A DNA stretch of 64,000 bases from Jannaschia rubra (GCF_001403735.1 NZ_CXPG01000024.1:23072-87071), one strand, 5' to 3'. Numbered from the stretch's first letter, positions 54,839 to 64,000 are shown. Notes: generated from the sequence alone by a model not told the origin. Translations and numbers: made by a program.

Positions 54839-56038
54839 TCAGCCCCCGCCCTCGTCGTCGATCCGCGGCAGGAACCACGTCAGCAAACCGGCCAGCGGCA
54901 GGAAGGCGCAGATGCGGTAGACGGCCTCGACCCCCTGACTGTCGGCGATGATGCCCAGGAGCGCGGCCGCGACACCGCCCAGGCCGAAGTTCAGCCCGTA
55001 GAACAGCCCGCCGATCAACCCGATCCGGCCGGGCAGCAGATCCATCGCGTAGATCAGGATCGAGGCGAAGGCGCTGGCCATGACGAGGTTGATCAGCACC
55101 GTCAGGACACCCGTCCAGAAAAGATCCGCATAAGGCAGGATCAGCGTCAGGGGCAGCGGCCCCAGAACCGAGATCCAGATGATCCTGTAGCGACCGATCC
55201 GGTCGCCGACGATCCCGCCGATCAGCACGCCCACGGCCGCGGCGAACAGGAAGATGAACAGCATGATCTGCGATTCCGGGATCGACAGGCCGAAACGCTC
55301 GATCAGGTAGAAGGTGTAGAAGGAGCGGAAGCTCTCGCCATAGGCATTCTTCGTGAACATCAGGAAGGTCAGGACCACGAGCCCCGTGGCGATGGTCAGC
55401 GGGGCGTGGCGCGGCGCGACGTGGCCTGTTTTGCTGCGCGCCCGCATCGTCGAGAACGCGGCGCTGATCCTGCCCTGCTGGCCGCCGACCCAGACCAGCA
55501 ACACCATGGCCAGAAGCGCCGCGACCGCGAACCAGGCAAGGCTCTGCTGGCCCAGCGGCACGATGATCAGCGCCGCCAGCACCGGCCCCAGGGCGCCTCC
55601 CGCCTGGCCGCCGACCTGAAAGATGCCCTGCGCCAGACCCTGCCGCCCGCCCGCCGCATAGCGTGCGGATCGTGTCGCTTCGGGGTGGAAGATGGATGAG
55701 CCGATGCCGATCAGGGCCACGGAGACGAGGATGACACCGTAACTTCCCGCGAAGGCGAGGCTGACCAGACCCGCCAGCGTGAACAGCATCCCCGCCACGG
55801 GCGAATAGGGCGCGGGGCGCCGGTCCGTGACCAGGCCGACGACCGATTGAAGCAACGCTCCGGCGATCTGGAAGGTCATGGTGATCATGCCGATCTGCAC
55901 GAAATCCAGCGCATAGGTCCGCTTCAGGATCGGGTAGACCGCCGGAATGAGGGACTGCATCAGGTCGTTGAGCAGGTGCGTGGCCCCCAGGACCATCAGA
56001 ACGGACAGGTGAAATCCGGTGCGGGCCCTTGTGGTCAT
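54839..56038 (-). CDS. MFS transporter, fosmidomycin-resistance (Fsr) type
   Basis: A 399-residue inner-membrane protein with twelve hydrophobic helices, starting at ATG 56038 with GGAGG seven bases upstream. The N-terminal part HLLNDLMQSLIPAVYPILK and the loop between helices 2 and 3 (GLVTDRRPAPYSPVAGML) are typical of Fsr-like exporters, as is SSIFHPEATRSARYAAGGRQG. Family members expel fosmidomycin and other small compounds with proton antiport. Substrate here unknown. Divergent from the coiled-coil gene. Confidence 0.9.
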   Translation of the reverse strand: MTTRARTGFHLSVLMVLGATHLLNDLMQSLIPAVYPILKRTYALDFVQIGMITMTFQIAGALLQSVVGLVTDRRPAPYSPVAGMLFTLAGLVSLAFAGSYGVILVSVALIGIGSSIFHPEATRSARYAAGGRQGLAQGIFQVGGQAGGALGPVLAALIIVPLGQQSLAWFAVAALLAMVLLVWVGGQQGRISAAFSTMRARSKTGHVAPRHAPLTIATGLVVLTFLMFTKNAYGESFRSFYTFYLIERFGLSIPESQIMLFIFLFAAAVGVLIGGIVGDRIGRYRIIWISVLGPLPLTLILPYADLFWTGVLTVLINLVMASAFASILIYAMDLLPGRIGLIGGLFYGLNFGLGGVAAALLGIIADSQGVEAVYRICAFLPLAGLLTWFLPRIDDEGGG

Positions 56039-56360
56039 GTCGTAGCCTCCGGCGGTCGCGTCTTCATGGCGCCGATAAGACCCGAACGCGCCGCGATGTC
56101 GAGCGCGGGCGATCGGGCCGCCTTTCGCCATCGCGGTTCAGCCACGACAGGATCGAAGCCGGGTCGTGGGCCGATCGTCCGCGTCTCCTGTCGATGCGGC
56201 TCTGGCGAACCTCGCCGCGCGGGCGCCCATGCCGTCCGGTCCCGGCGACGGCCCACCAGCGAACGGCGGACCCTGACTGCCCGACAGGAAACGCAATTTC
56301 GTTGCATTGATTTTCGCAAGCCGCTTAACTGACGTTACGGCACGCAATTTTCGGTGATCG
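56039..56360. other. Divergent intergenic region
   Basis: About 320 bases between the MFS gene and the coiled-coil protein. The part at 56290-56355 is clearly AT-richer (AATTTCGTTGCATTGATTTT) and probably contains the promoter of the coiled-coil/TAXI operon. No gene is apparent. Confidence 0.4.
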
Positions 56361-58052
56361 ATGTCACAACGCCTTCTCGCTTCCGTTGTCTGCCTCATGC
56401 TCGCCGCTGCCGCCACGCCCATTCCGGTGTCGGCGCAGCAGACGGCGGCAAGGGGTGCAAACGACGCCGCCTCCTCCGGACAGCAGCCCGCGTTTCCGGA
56501 CGTGATCGCGCAGCTGGAAGAGGAGATCGGTCTGCTGGAGGCCGATATCGCGGAGAGGACGGCGGCGCAGGAGGCCGCGGCGGGCGATGAGGCAGAAGCG
56601 GCCCGCGACGATCTTCTGAAACTGCGGGAGACAAAGGAGGCAGTGACCGCGCTTCTTGTCGAACTGCGGCAGCAGCAAGCCGAAGTGGAGGCCGAGCCGG
56701 ACGTTGGAAGCGGAACCGACGGCCTGCCCGTTCGGGAAGTCGGGACGACGGATCAAGGGATCGATGCGGCCGCGCTGCGGGCCGAGCGCGACGCGCTCGC
56801 CGCCGAGGTCGCGACCTTGCAGGAGGAGCGGCAGGGGTTGCGGGAGGAGGCTGAGACGCTGCGCGCCGAGGCGGAAGCGGATCGTGCCGAGTTCGACCGC
56901 GCGCTGGCCGAGGAACGGAGCGAGAGCGCGAAGCGGGCCGAGGACGCGGCCACCGACGTGACCGCGCGGCAAGACGCGGCGACGGCACGTCTCGCCGAGC
57001 TGCAGGAGCGGATTGCGACGGCCGAAGCCGCGCTCGCCGGATTGGCCGAGACGGAGGCGGCCCGGCAGGACGCGCTCGAGGCGCTCTCGGCCGACGCAGA
57101 GGCGGCGCGCGGTCTTGGCGCCGAGGAAGCCGAGGCACGGCGACGGCTTGAGGAGCGGAACGAGGCGCTCGTCGCGCGCCGGCAGGAGCTTGACGGCGTC
57201 ACCGCCGAACTGGCCGACGAGCAGGCGCAGGTGGATGCCGCGCGGACGGCCTTGACGGATCTGGAGGCCCGCAGCGCTTCGGCGCAAGCCGAGCTGACCG
57301 AAGTTCTGACCGCGGCGGAAACCGCCCGGACCGAGGCGGCCGACGAGCTGGCAGCGATGCGAGCCGCGATGGATGCCGCGCAGGCGGAGCGCGAGGAGGA
57401 GGCCGGGCGCCTCGAGACCGCGCGCGACGAGCGTCTCCAGCTCGACCGGCAGATCTCGACGCTGCGCGCGGAAGCGTCCGCGCTCGAAGACAGCGTGGAG
57501 ACGACCCGTGCGGCGCAGCAGTCGGCGATGGTCGATCTTCAGGCCGCCAAGGAGGCGGCCGACACGCAGGAGGCGTCCGGCCGGGACGCGCTCGACGGTC
57601 TTGCGGCGCAGGCCGATGCGCTGACCGGGCAGATCGCCGCGGCCCAGGCCGAGCTGTCCGATCTCGAAAGCCGCCGGTCTGAAATGGCGGCGGAGGTCGC
57701 CCGGCTGGAGCAGGACCGCGCCGCGCGCCTCGAGGAGCTGTCCGGGCTTCAGGCGCAGGTCGCGACACCGGAACCGGAACCGGAACCGGAAATCGCCGCC
57801 ACGCCCGAACCGGAACCCGAACCCGCCACGGATCCCGAACCGGCCGTTGCGTCCGGACCCCGCGATCCCGCGATGGTCGCATTCGCGCTGGACGCCGCGC
57901 CCGGCCTGCCGCCACGCGGCTCGGCGGAGATGGATCGGCTGACCGAGGCACTCAATGACGGGGCCTGCCCCACGAACGCGCTGCGCGACACGTTGGGGAC
58001 GATCAATCGGCAGACGCTCGTCGCGCTGATCAGGGCGCTCGGCCCGTGCTGA
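56361..58052 (+). CDS. Exported long coiled-coil protein
   Basis: A 563-residue protein starting at ATG 56361. A signal peptide (LLASVVCLMLAAAATPIPVSAQQ) precedes an almost unbroken Glu/Ala/Arg-rich heptad pattern from about residue 45 to 470. This is followed by a repetitive Pro-Glu stretch (PEPEPEPEIAATPEPEPEP, near 471-489). A compact C-terminal domain ends the protein: PPRGSAEMDRLTEALNDGAC and finally IRALGPC, with one Cys at the very end. No enzymatic motif. Its stop is 29 bases before an exported TAXI binding protein, so the two form an operon. The Pro-Glu stretch looks like a spacer to span the periplasm or peptidoglycan. Function unknown. Confidence 0.82.
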   Translation: MSQRLLASVVCLMLAAAATPIPVSAQQTAARGANDAASSGQQPAFPDVIAQLEEEIGLLEADIAERTAAQEAAAGDEAEAARDDLLKLRETKEAVTALLVELRQQQAEVEAEPDVGSGTDGLPVREVGTTDQGIDAAALRAERDALAAEVATLQEERQGLREEAETLRAEAEADRAEFDRALAEERSESAKRAEDAATDVTARQDAATARLAELQERIATAEAALAGLAETEAARQDALEALSADAEAARGLGAEEAEARRRLEERNEALVARRQELDGVTAELADEQAQVDAARTALTDLEARSASAQAELTEVLTAAETARTEAADELAAMRAAMDAAQAEREEEAGRLETARDERLQLDRQISTLRAEASALEDSVETTRAAQQSAMVDLQAAKEAADTQEASGRDALDGLAAQADALTGQIAAAQAELSDLESRRSEMAAEVARLEQDRAARLEELSGLQAQVATPEPEPEPEIAATPEPEPEPATDPEPAVASGPRDPAMVAFALDAAPGLPPRGSAEMDRLTEALNDGACPTNALRDTLGTINRQTLVALIRALGPC

Positions 58053-58081
58053 GCGTCGAAACCAAAAGAAGGAAACATGCG

Positions 58082-59152
58082 ATGAAGGCACTGAAGTCGG
58101 CTCTTTCGGGAGCCTGCGTGGCGGTTCTGGGCCTGGCGGGGTTTGTCACCCCCCTTGCCGCGCAGGGGGTCGAGCGCAACATCCTCACCGGCGGACCGAC
58201 CGGGACCTACATCCAGTTCGGCCGCGACATCGCCGAGGCCGCGAAGAAGTGCGACATCGACATCAACGTTCGCGAAAGCGCGGGATCGCTGGAGAACTTC
58301 CTCGGCGTCCGCCAGCGGCCACAGACCCAGTTCGCCATCGTGCAGTCCGACGTGCTGGAATACCTCAAGACCTTCGCCGCCGGAGATTCGGAGCTTGCCC
58401 GCGCGGTCGCCGGCGTGCGGATCGCATTCCCGCTCTACAACGAGGAGGTGCACATCCTGGCGCGCCGCGAGATTGCATCGCTCGAGGACCTTGCCGGACA
58501 GCGGGTCTCGATCGGAGTGGCCGACAGCGGCACCTTTCTGACCGCGTCGCTCGTCCTCGATCTCGCGCAGGTGGAGCCGAGCGAGCGGGTGACGGAAAAT
58601 GCCGACGAGTCGCTGCGCCAGCTGCTGGCCGGTAAAATCGACGCTTTCTTCTATGTCGTCGGCGCCCCGACCAAAATCTTCCAGTCACCGCAGATCGACG
58701 AAGAGCGGTTCCACCTGCTCCCGATCACCGATCCGACGCTGCAGACGGTCTACCAGGTCACATCCATCCCCGCCGGGACCTATCCGTTCCAGACCGATCC
58801 GGTCGACGTGGTCGCGGTGAAGGCGGTGCTGATGACCTACGAATACAATCCCCGTCGCAATGCCTACCATGCCGAAAGCTGCAAGGCGGTGTCGGACGTG
58901 GCACATGTGATCAGCACCCAGTTCCGCGACCTGCAACAGAGCGGTCATCCCAAATGGCAACAGGTCGACCTGACCGATCTGCCGCCGGGATGGGACATCG
59001 GAGGCTGCGTGAACACCGGCGTGGACCCGAGCTACGAATTGCGCTGCGACCAGACTGCGGAGACTTCGACCTCCGACGCCGCACCTGCGACAGCCGGGAG
59101 CGACGCCAGCCGCGCCTATCGAGACCGGATCTGCGCCGCCATCGGCTGCTGA
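58082..59152 (+). CDS. TAXI-family solute-binding protein (TRAP type), orphan
   Basis: A 356-residue exported protein; ATG 58082 is chosen because AAGGAAA lies upstream and a signal peptide (CVAVLGLAGFVTPLAAQG) follows directly. The fold is that of TAXI TRAP binding proteins: NILTGGPTGTYIQFGRDIAE, FAIVQSDVLEYL, GQRVSIGVADSGTFLTASLV and FFYVVGAPTKIF. Mature Cys residues include CGGC-like pairs near the end (GGCVNTG, LRCDQT) and the terminus ICAAIGC. No TRAP membrane gene (DctQM) is in the window. It partners a coiled-coil protein that also ends in Cys, suggesting a sensing or scaffold role rather than simple uptake. Confidence 0.88.
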   Translation: MKALKSALSGACVAVLGLAGFVTPLAAQGVERNILTGGPTGTYIQFGRDIAEAAKKCDIDINVRESAGSLENFLGVRQRPQTQFAIVQSDVLEYLKTFAAGDSELARAVAGVRIAFPLYNEEVHILARREIASLEDLAGQRVSIGVADSGTFLTASLVLDLAQVEPSERVTENADESLRQLLAGKIDAFFYVVGAPTKIFQSPQIDEERFHLLPITDPTLQTVYQVTSIPAGTYPFQTDPVDVVAVKAVLMTYEYNPRRNAYHAESCKAVSDVAHVISTQFRDLQQSGHPKWQQVDLTDLPPGWDIGGCVNTGVDPSYELRCDQTAETSTSDAAPATAGSDASRAYRDRICAAIGC

Positions 59153-59178
59153 CGCCGGGGCGGGAGGATCGGACGGGT

Positions 59179-59206
59179 CCGGGGCGCCGGCCATGTTGCG
59201 CCCCGG
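59179..59206 (+). terminator. Stem-loop after the TAXI gene
   Basis: CCGGGGCG and CGCCCCGG pair over eight bases with a twelve-base loop, starting 27 bases after the stop codon. No T-run; position supports transcription end for the coiled-coil/TAXI operon. Confidence 0.5.
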
Positions 59207-59379
59207 TCAGAAGGGGTCGCTGTCGAACGGGTCCTCCCGCGTCCTGTCTTTCGGCCCGACCGGATGGCCGGGCGTGAGGCACGGTAGCAACAGACGAGGT
59301 TGGGAACCGCAGCGCCCCCTCCAGCCGCCCGACAAGCGGCGTCCCGGGCCGCACCGGTCGTCCTGACCCGCGCGACCCC

Positions 59380-60428
59380 GGACGGGCGGTTCGCGGTGCC
59401 GGCCGCACCCCTTCGAGACGGATGCGCGCGTCGGGATAAGGCTCGAAGCCCGAGACGTCGTCGCGCAGCGCCCATATCCCCGTCGGGTGGTAGAGATAGA
59501 CCAGCGGCGCATTCTCGGCCAGAATGTCGCGCGCGGCGGCGTAGAGGGCCTTGCGCTCCTCCGGGACGGTCGTGGCCCGCGCCTCATCGGGCAGACGGTC
59601 GACCTCCGGGTTGGAATAGCGCGCATCGTTGATGCCGCCGTCCGTGGTCACGAACTGATGCAGGTTGGCAGAGGGATCGAGGTAGCCCGACCAGCCGACC
59701 TGACTCGCGGTGAAATTGCCCACCGACTGATCCTGAAGCATCGTCGCGAACTCCTTGGCGGCGATCGCCTGCACGACCTGCATGATCTGCATCGGCTCGG
59801 TCGTATCGGGCACCTGCACCTCGAGCGTCAAACCGTCGGGATAGCCTGCCTCGGCCAGCAGGGCGCGGGCGGCCTCCACGTCGCGCGCAGGCGCGGGATG
59901 ATCTTCCGCGAACCATTGCGAGCCCGGCGCGGGCGGCGGCGGGCGAGATCATCACGCCGGGCCGGTTCGCCATCTCGGTCAGCAGCGCCGCGTCGGGCGG
60001 GGTCAGGTCGATGCGGCTCTCGTGATCGCCCAGGACTCCGGTGCCCGCGACCGAGGCCAGGTCCGACCTGCGCCGGCTCTCGTCAAGGGTCATCGACCGC
60101 TCGATGTTATAGGCCACGGCCTCCGCGTCGAAGGGCGTGCCGTCATGGAACGTCACCCCCTCGCGCAGCTTGAACGTCAGCGCGGTCCCGTCCTCGCTCC
60201 AGGACCAGTCCGTGACAAGCTGCGGCACAAGCTCCAGATCGCGGGGGATGTCGATCAGCTTGTCGCAAAGCCAGGTAAACACGATCTCGCCCACGAAGGT
60301 GCGCGACTGATCGGGTCCAGCACGTCGGCATCCGATTGCAGCCCGATCCGCAATTCCTGCGCGGATGCGCCGCCGGCGAGGGCGAGCGCGAGGCCGAAGG
60401 CCGTGGCGGGATGTCTGAAGGTCCGCAT
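59380..60428 (-). pseudogene. Decayed family-5 ABC solute-binding protein
   Basis: The minus strand starts well: ATG 60428, signal peptide (AFGLALALAGGASAQ), then ELRIGLQSDADVLDP. The frame shifts near 60310 and continues FVGEIVFTWLCDKL and FKLREGVTFHDGTPFDAEAV. It shifts again near 59940 to ARALLAEAGYPDGLTLEVQV and VGWSGYLDPSANLHQF, then runs into unrelated sequence after RDDVSGFEPYPDARI. At least two frameshifts are visible. Around 180 residues of the middle of a normal protein are also absent. It is divergent from the amidase gene and may once have carried a peptide or amide for it. Confidence 0.82.
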
Positions 60429-60594
60429 GAAGGTCTCCGGCGGTCGAAAGGGTTTCTGGCGGTGCGGAACCGATCGGGTATTGGTTGTGGCAGCGGCATG
60501 TTGGAAACCGGCCGGACGACGTGTCGACACCTCCGTCGACGGTGCGGGAACGGGCGGAACGCCACCCGACGGGCCGCATCGCAAAAGGACGCAT

Positions 60595-61530
60595 ATGACG
60601 GATCACCACCTTCCCGCCTCGGTCGAGACCTGCGCCTGGGGCTATTTCGACGCGGCCCGCGCACCGGTCCTGACGATCGCCAGCGGCGACCGCGTGACCA
60701 TGGACACCGTGTCCGGCGCACCCGAAGTGCTGCCGGGGGACGGGTTTCACGTGCCGCCCGAACTGCTCGATATCCACGCGCGCGCCGCGCGGCCGGTGCC
60801 GGGCCACATCCTGACCGGTCCCGTCGCGGTCGAGGGCGCGCGCCCCGGCACCGTGCTGGAGGTGGCGATCGAGGACGTGCGCCTGCGGCAGGACTGGGGC
60901 TACAATTCGATGCGGCCGCTGGCGGGCACCCTGCCCGAAGCGGTGCCGGAAGCCCGCACCATCACGATCCCGCTCGACGGCGAACGGATGACCGGGCGGC
61001 TTCCCTGGGGCCTCGACCTGCCGCTGCGACCGTTCTTCGGCGTCATGGGCGTGGCCCCGCCCGCCGCATGGGGGCTGATCCCCTCGATCCAGCCGCGCCG
61101 CCACGGCGGCAACATCGACAACAAGGAACTGGTGTCGGGGACGACGCTCTACCTGCCGGTCTGGACCGAAGGGGGGCTTTTCTCCTGCGGGGACGGGCAC
61201 GGCGCGCAGGGCGACGGCGAGGTCTGCGTGACCGCCATCGAGACGGCGCTGCAGGGCACGTTCCGGCTGACTGTGCACGAGGACATGACCCTGTCCTATC
61301 CGCAGGCCGAGACGCCATCGCACTGGATCACGATGGGCATGGACCCCGACCTGGACCGCTGCGTCGAGATGGCGCTGACGGACATGATCGCCCTGATTCG
61401 CACGAAGGCCGGGCTGAGCTGGGCGGATGCCTATACCCTGTGCAGTCTGGCGGGCGATTTGCGGGTCACGCAGACCGTGAACGGCAACAAGGGCATTCAC
61501 ATGATGCTGGAGAAGACCCTGCTGGCTTGA
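60595..61530 (+). CDS. Acetamidase/formamidase (FmdA/AmdA) family amidase
   Basis: A 311-residue cytoplasmic enzyme starting at ATG 60595, with AAAGGA seven bases upstream. Family marks: GHILTGPVAVEGARPGTVLE, PFFGVMGVAPP, HGGNIDNKELVSGTTLYLPV (metal site) and SCGDGHGAQGDGEVCVTAIE. These enzymes hydrolyse formamide, acetamide or other small amides to acid and ammonia. The nearby decayed binding-protein gene could be a former amide uptake partner. Substrate not determinable. Confidence 0.92.
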   Translation: MTDHHLPASVETCAWGYFDAARAPVLTIASGDRVTMDTVSGAPEVLPGDGFHVPPELLDIHARAARPVPGHILTGPVAVEGARPGTVLEVAIEDVRLRQDWGYNSMRPLAGTLPEAVPEARTITIPLDGERMTGRLPWGLDLPLRPFFGVMGVAPPAAWGLIPSIQPRRHGGNIDNKELVSGTTLYLPVWTEGGLFSCGDGHGAQGDGEVCVTAIETALQGTFRLTVHEDMTLSYPQAETPSHWITMGMDPDLDRCVEMALTDMIALIRTKAGLSWADAYTLCSLAGDLRVTQTVNGNKGIHMMLEKTLLA

Positions 61531-61655
61531 CCATTCTGGCGCAATCGACGCCGGCAGTCGGAAAATCCGTGCAGAACGCCTCCGTCGGCTCCACAATGGC
61601 GGCGCGGCCGCCCGACGGACGGCCCCGGACAACCGCCAAGGCGAGGATTTCCAGC

Positions 61656-61919
61656 ATGGATCACGATCCCGACGACCTCAGGAGCGAGGAGGCGCGATTG
61701 CTGGCGCAACTCGCGAAGGTCCGGCAGGCCATGACCGCGGACGAGGCCGAAAAGGCGGCCGTGGTGGGCGATGCGGTCCTTCGGGAAGCCAAGGCGGACC
61801 CCGTCTTCCGGGCAAAGCTGCACGCCGTCCTGGAAAAGCAGGTGAAGCCCCGGCGGCACCGGGAACTGGTGGGCCTGCAGGACGAGGACGGCCTCGATCA
61901 CAGACGGACCGGCGACTAG
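61656..61919 (+). CDS. Small charged helical protein, unknown
   Basis: An 87-residue protein beginning at ATG 61656 with GAGG nine bases upstream. It starts MDHDPDDLRSEEARLLAQLA and is Glu/Lys/Arg-rich, predicted to be mostly helical, with no signal or membrane segment. Codon use (G/C at third positions) is like real neighbouring genes, supporting coding. I do not recognise the family. It stands alone between the amidase and alkaline phosphatase genes. Confidence 0.6.
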   Translation: MDHDPDDLRSEEARLLAQLAKVRQAMTADEAEKAAVVGDAVLREAKADPVFRAKLHAVLEKQVKPRRHRELVGLQDEDGLDHRRTGD

Positions 61920-62050
61920 GGACAACTCCGGCGCTTTCCATCTCATGCAGAGCCGGGACTTGCCCGACAATCGGATTTCAGCCAGCCTTGCCACAGGTGG
62001 TGCAGGTCGCTGATCCGCATGGCCGTTTTCGAGAAATGGGAGGTTTCATC

Positions 62051-63700
62051 ATGTCCAGGTTCCGCATCCGTCTCTTTGCAGGCGCATCCGTTCTCGCGTT
62101 CTGCGCCGCCGCCGTCGCCGCGCAGGAAAACGCGCCGGCCACTCCGACCGAGCAGCCCGGGGGGACCGAAGGCGCCACGCCGGAGGGCGTGCCTCACACC
62201 GCAACCACCGTCGAGGAGACCGCGGGGCAGGACGCCCCTGTCGACGCGGCCGAGGATGGCCCGGCGCAGCAGGATGCCCGGTCCGCCGATGCGTGGATCG
62301 CTTCGGGCCAGGCGGCTTTGCAGGAACGCCTTGAGCGCCAGCCCGTCACCGGCCGGGCGAGGAACGTCATCCTGTTCGTGGCCGACGGCAACAGCATCGG
62401 CACCAACTATGCGACGCGGATCTATCAGGGACAGCAGGCCGGCGGCTATGGCGACGAGAACGTCCTGGCCAAGGAACGGATGCCCTATCTGGCCCTTTCC
62501 AAGACCTACAACACCAACGCACAGACGCCGGATTCGGCGGGCACCGCCGTCGCGCTCAATTCGGGCGTCAAGACCAAGGCCGGCGTGATCGGCGTGGACG
62601 AGACCCTGCGGCGCGGCGAATGCGGCGACGTGGAGAGTGCGCGCATCGACCTGTTCGGCGAGGAGGTCGCCGGCATGGGCAAGTCCGTCGGCATCGTCAC
62701 GACGGCGCGCCTGACCCATGCCACCCCGGCGGCGGTCTATGCCCATGCGGCCGATCGCGGGATGGAGGACGATGCCGCCCTGCCGGAAGGGTGCGAGGTG
62801 CCGGACATCGCGGCGCAGCTTCTCGAGAAGATGAAGGAAGGCGAGGTCGATCTGGCCTTGGGCGGGGGGCGCCGCCACTTCCTGCCCGTCGACGTCGAGG
62901 GCGAGGAGAGCGATCCGGGCAAGCGGACCGACGGCCGCAACCTCATCGAGGAAGCGAGGGAGGCGGGAGCCCAATACGCCTGGAACGGCGAGACCTTCGC
63001 CGACCTGACGCTGGATCACTCCACCCCGGTCCTCGGCATCTTCGAGAGCAGCCACATGCTCTATGAGCATGACCGGGCGGACGAGCCGTCGCTGGTGGAG
63101 ATGACCGAAGCCGCCATCGACTATCTGTCCAACAACGAGGACGGCTACTACCTGATGGTCGAAGGGGGCCGGGTCGATCACGCCAACCACGACGGCAACG
63201 CGTTCCGCGCCATCACCGACGGCGTGATCTTCGACGAGGCCGTGGCCAAGGCGATGGAGATGACGGCCGACGAGGACACGTTGATCATCGTCACGGCCGA
63301 TCATGGTCACGGGCTGGAGTTCAACGGCTACTGCGGCCGCGGATCGCCGATCACCGGCCTGTGCCACAGCGTCGACGATGCGGGCGAGGAACACTCGGCC
63401 GACCTCGAACTGGGTCTCGACGGCAAGCCCTATACGGCCATCGGCTACATGAACGGTCTGGGTGCCGTCGTCACCGAACAGGCGGACGGCAGCTATTTCG
63501 GAACCCGGCCCGTGCTGACGCAGGAGCAGGCGCAGGATCCCGACTACCTGCAGCAGGCGACGCTTCCCCTCTCGTCCGAGACGCATTCCCCGGTCGACGT
63601 GGCGATCTACGCAAGCGGGCCTTGGGCGCATCTGTTCGACGGCACCGTCGAGCAGAGCTATGTCTATCACGTGATGAAGCACGCCGTAGAGGCCGAATAA
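62051..63700 (+). CDS. Alkaline phosphatase (PhoA family)
   Basis: A 549-residue periplasmic phosphomonoesterase starting at ATG 62051 with GGGAGG seven bases upstream. After a signal peptide (ASVLAFCAAAVAAQE) there is a 50-residue Pro/Thr/Glu-rich linker not usual in E. coli PhoA. Active-site parts: NVILFVADGNSIGTN with Asp112 as a metal ligand, TPDSAGTAVALNSGVKTKAG with nucleophile Ser162, VEGGRVDHANHDGNA and TADHGHGLEF. It releases phosphate from organic esters, usually under phosphate starvation. I did not find a clear Pho box in the 130 bases upstream. Confidence 0.94.
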   Translation: MSRFRIRLFAGASVLAFCAAAVAAQENAPATPTEQPGGTEGATPEGVPHTATTVEETAGQDAPVDAAEDGPAQQDARSADAWIASGQAALQERLERQPVTGRARNVILFVADGNSIGTNYATRIYQGQQAGGYGDENVLAKERMPYLALSKTYNTNAQTPDSAGTAVALNSGVKTKAGVIGVDETLRRGECGDVESARIDLFGEEVAGMGKSVGIVTTARLTHATPAAVYAHAADRGMEDDAALPEGCEVPDIAAQLLEKMKEGEVDLALGGGRRHFLPVDVEGEESDPGKRTDGRNLIEEAREAGAQYAWNGETFADLTLDHSTPVLGIFESSHMLYEHDRADEPSLVEMTEAAIDYLSNNEDGYYLMVEGGRVDHANHDGNAFRAITDGVIFDEAVAKAMEMTADEDTLIIVTADHGHGLEFNGYCGRGSPITGLCHSVDDAGEEHSADLELGLDGKPYTAIGYMNGLGAVVTEQADGSYFGTRPVLTQEQAQDPDYLQQATLPLSSETHSPVDVAIYASGPWAHLFDGTVEQSYVYHVMKHAVEAE

Positions 63701-63710
63701 GGCCAGAAAA

Positions 63711-63734
63711 GGTGCCGGCCCCACGGCCGGCACC
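63711..63734 (+). terminator. Strong stem-loop after alkaline phosphatase
   Basis: GGTGCCGGCC and GGCCGGCACC form a perfect ten-base stem with loop CCAC, starting 11 bases after the stop and preceded by AAAA. Likely terminator; AAAA on this strand also gives a T-run for transcription from the right. Confidence 0.7.
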
Positions 63735-64000
63735 TGCCGTCCTGCGCCGGATGACCGGATCGCGTGAGACACGGGGTCAGGGCAGGGCAGGGCCATCTCC
63801 GGCTGCGTCCCGGCCGCCGAAGGCACGCCCGGACGGCGACAGGCGCCGTGCCGGAAGCTCCCTTCGTGCCACGACGAGGCCGCAAGACGGGTCCGCATGG
63901 GGGCGCCCGTCGGAGCATCGGCCACCCGCACCGGACCGCTCGACCGGGTTCATGCCCCCTCACCCACGCCTCGAAGGACGCGCCGGCATGAGTGTGGACC

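Noticed and set aside
57766..57830. Tandem CCGGAA-type repeat near the end of the coiled-coil gene
   Set aside because: It encodes the Pro-Glu spacer of the protein; it is a coding repeat, not a CRISPR or regulatory array.
63735..64000. Short open frames after the alkaline phosphatase terminator
   Set aside because: No ribosome site, no known motif, and composition unlike adjacent genes.

Overview
The window is high-GC, gene-dense DNA with many overlapping start/stop junctions. The gene set (single-ATPase FrcA-like sugar ABC transporter, full hut cluster with HutF/HutG, TAXI binding protein, family-5 binding proteins, PQQ dehydrogenase with dihaem cytochrome c) looks like an alphaproteobacterium, most likely a member of Rhodobacterales (Roseobacter-type). 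That placement is inferred from gene content; no rRNA or tRNA gene was seen.

Left part (1-22 kb, accessory). A CAP-domain secreted protein runs off the left edge, followed by a PP-loop ATPase-like gene. Between 2.7 and 5.0 kb lies a graveyard: a frameshifted ABC exporter, a piece of a DNA methyltransferase of the MmeI-like type, and a truncated IS3 transposase. Next to it, two very large overlapping genes on the minus strand encode a Tc-type insecticidal-like toxin: a 2957-residue TcA and a 2719-residue TcB-TcC fusion. The fusion ends in an RHS core and an unrecognised 617-residue C-terminal payload region.

Centre-left (22-30.5 kb). A sugar-type catabolic island: PfkB kinase divergent from a LacI regulator across a perfect palindromic operator, then a tightly overlapped operon lacI-SBP-ATPase-permease-BtpA/SgcQ-TenA-phosphotriesterase homologue. 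Its substrate is not evident. It converges on a GATase1-like gene that sits downstream of a decayed family-5 solute-binding gene.

Centre (31.8-40 kb). A PQQ-type sugar dehydrogenase with its dihaem cytochrome c, an odd membrane protein with a metzincin-like motif lacking the catalytic Glu, a secreted protein with a superoxide-dismutase/CHRD-like HxxHxH motif and an EF-hand-like loop, a YgiC/YgiB-like pair, and a PhzF-family enzyme.

Right-centre (40-53.6 kb). A complete histidine utilisation locus: hutD, hutF divergent from hutIHGU across a GTATAGAC HutC-type site, and hutC. This is followed, in the same direction as hutC, by a polar amino acid ABC transporter and an acyl-CoA dehydrogenase/CoA-transferase pair preceded by a small translationally coupled leader ORF.

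Right end (53.8-64 kb). A decayed tannase/feruloyl esterase, an Fsr-like MFS exporter, a coiled-coil periplasmic protein with an orphan TAXI binding protein, another decayed family-5 binding protein, a FmdA/AmdA-family amidase, a small helical protein and a PhoA-type alkaline phosphatase. Six or more decayed genes in 64 kb indicate active gene loss around the accessory segments.
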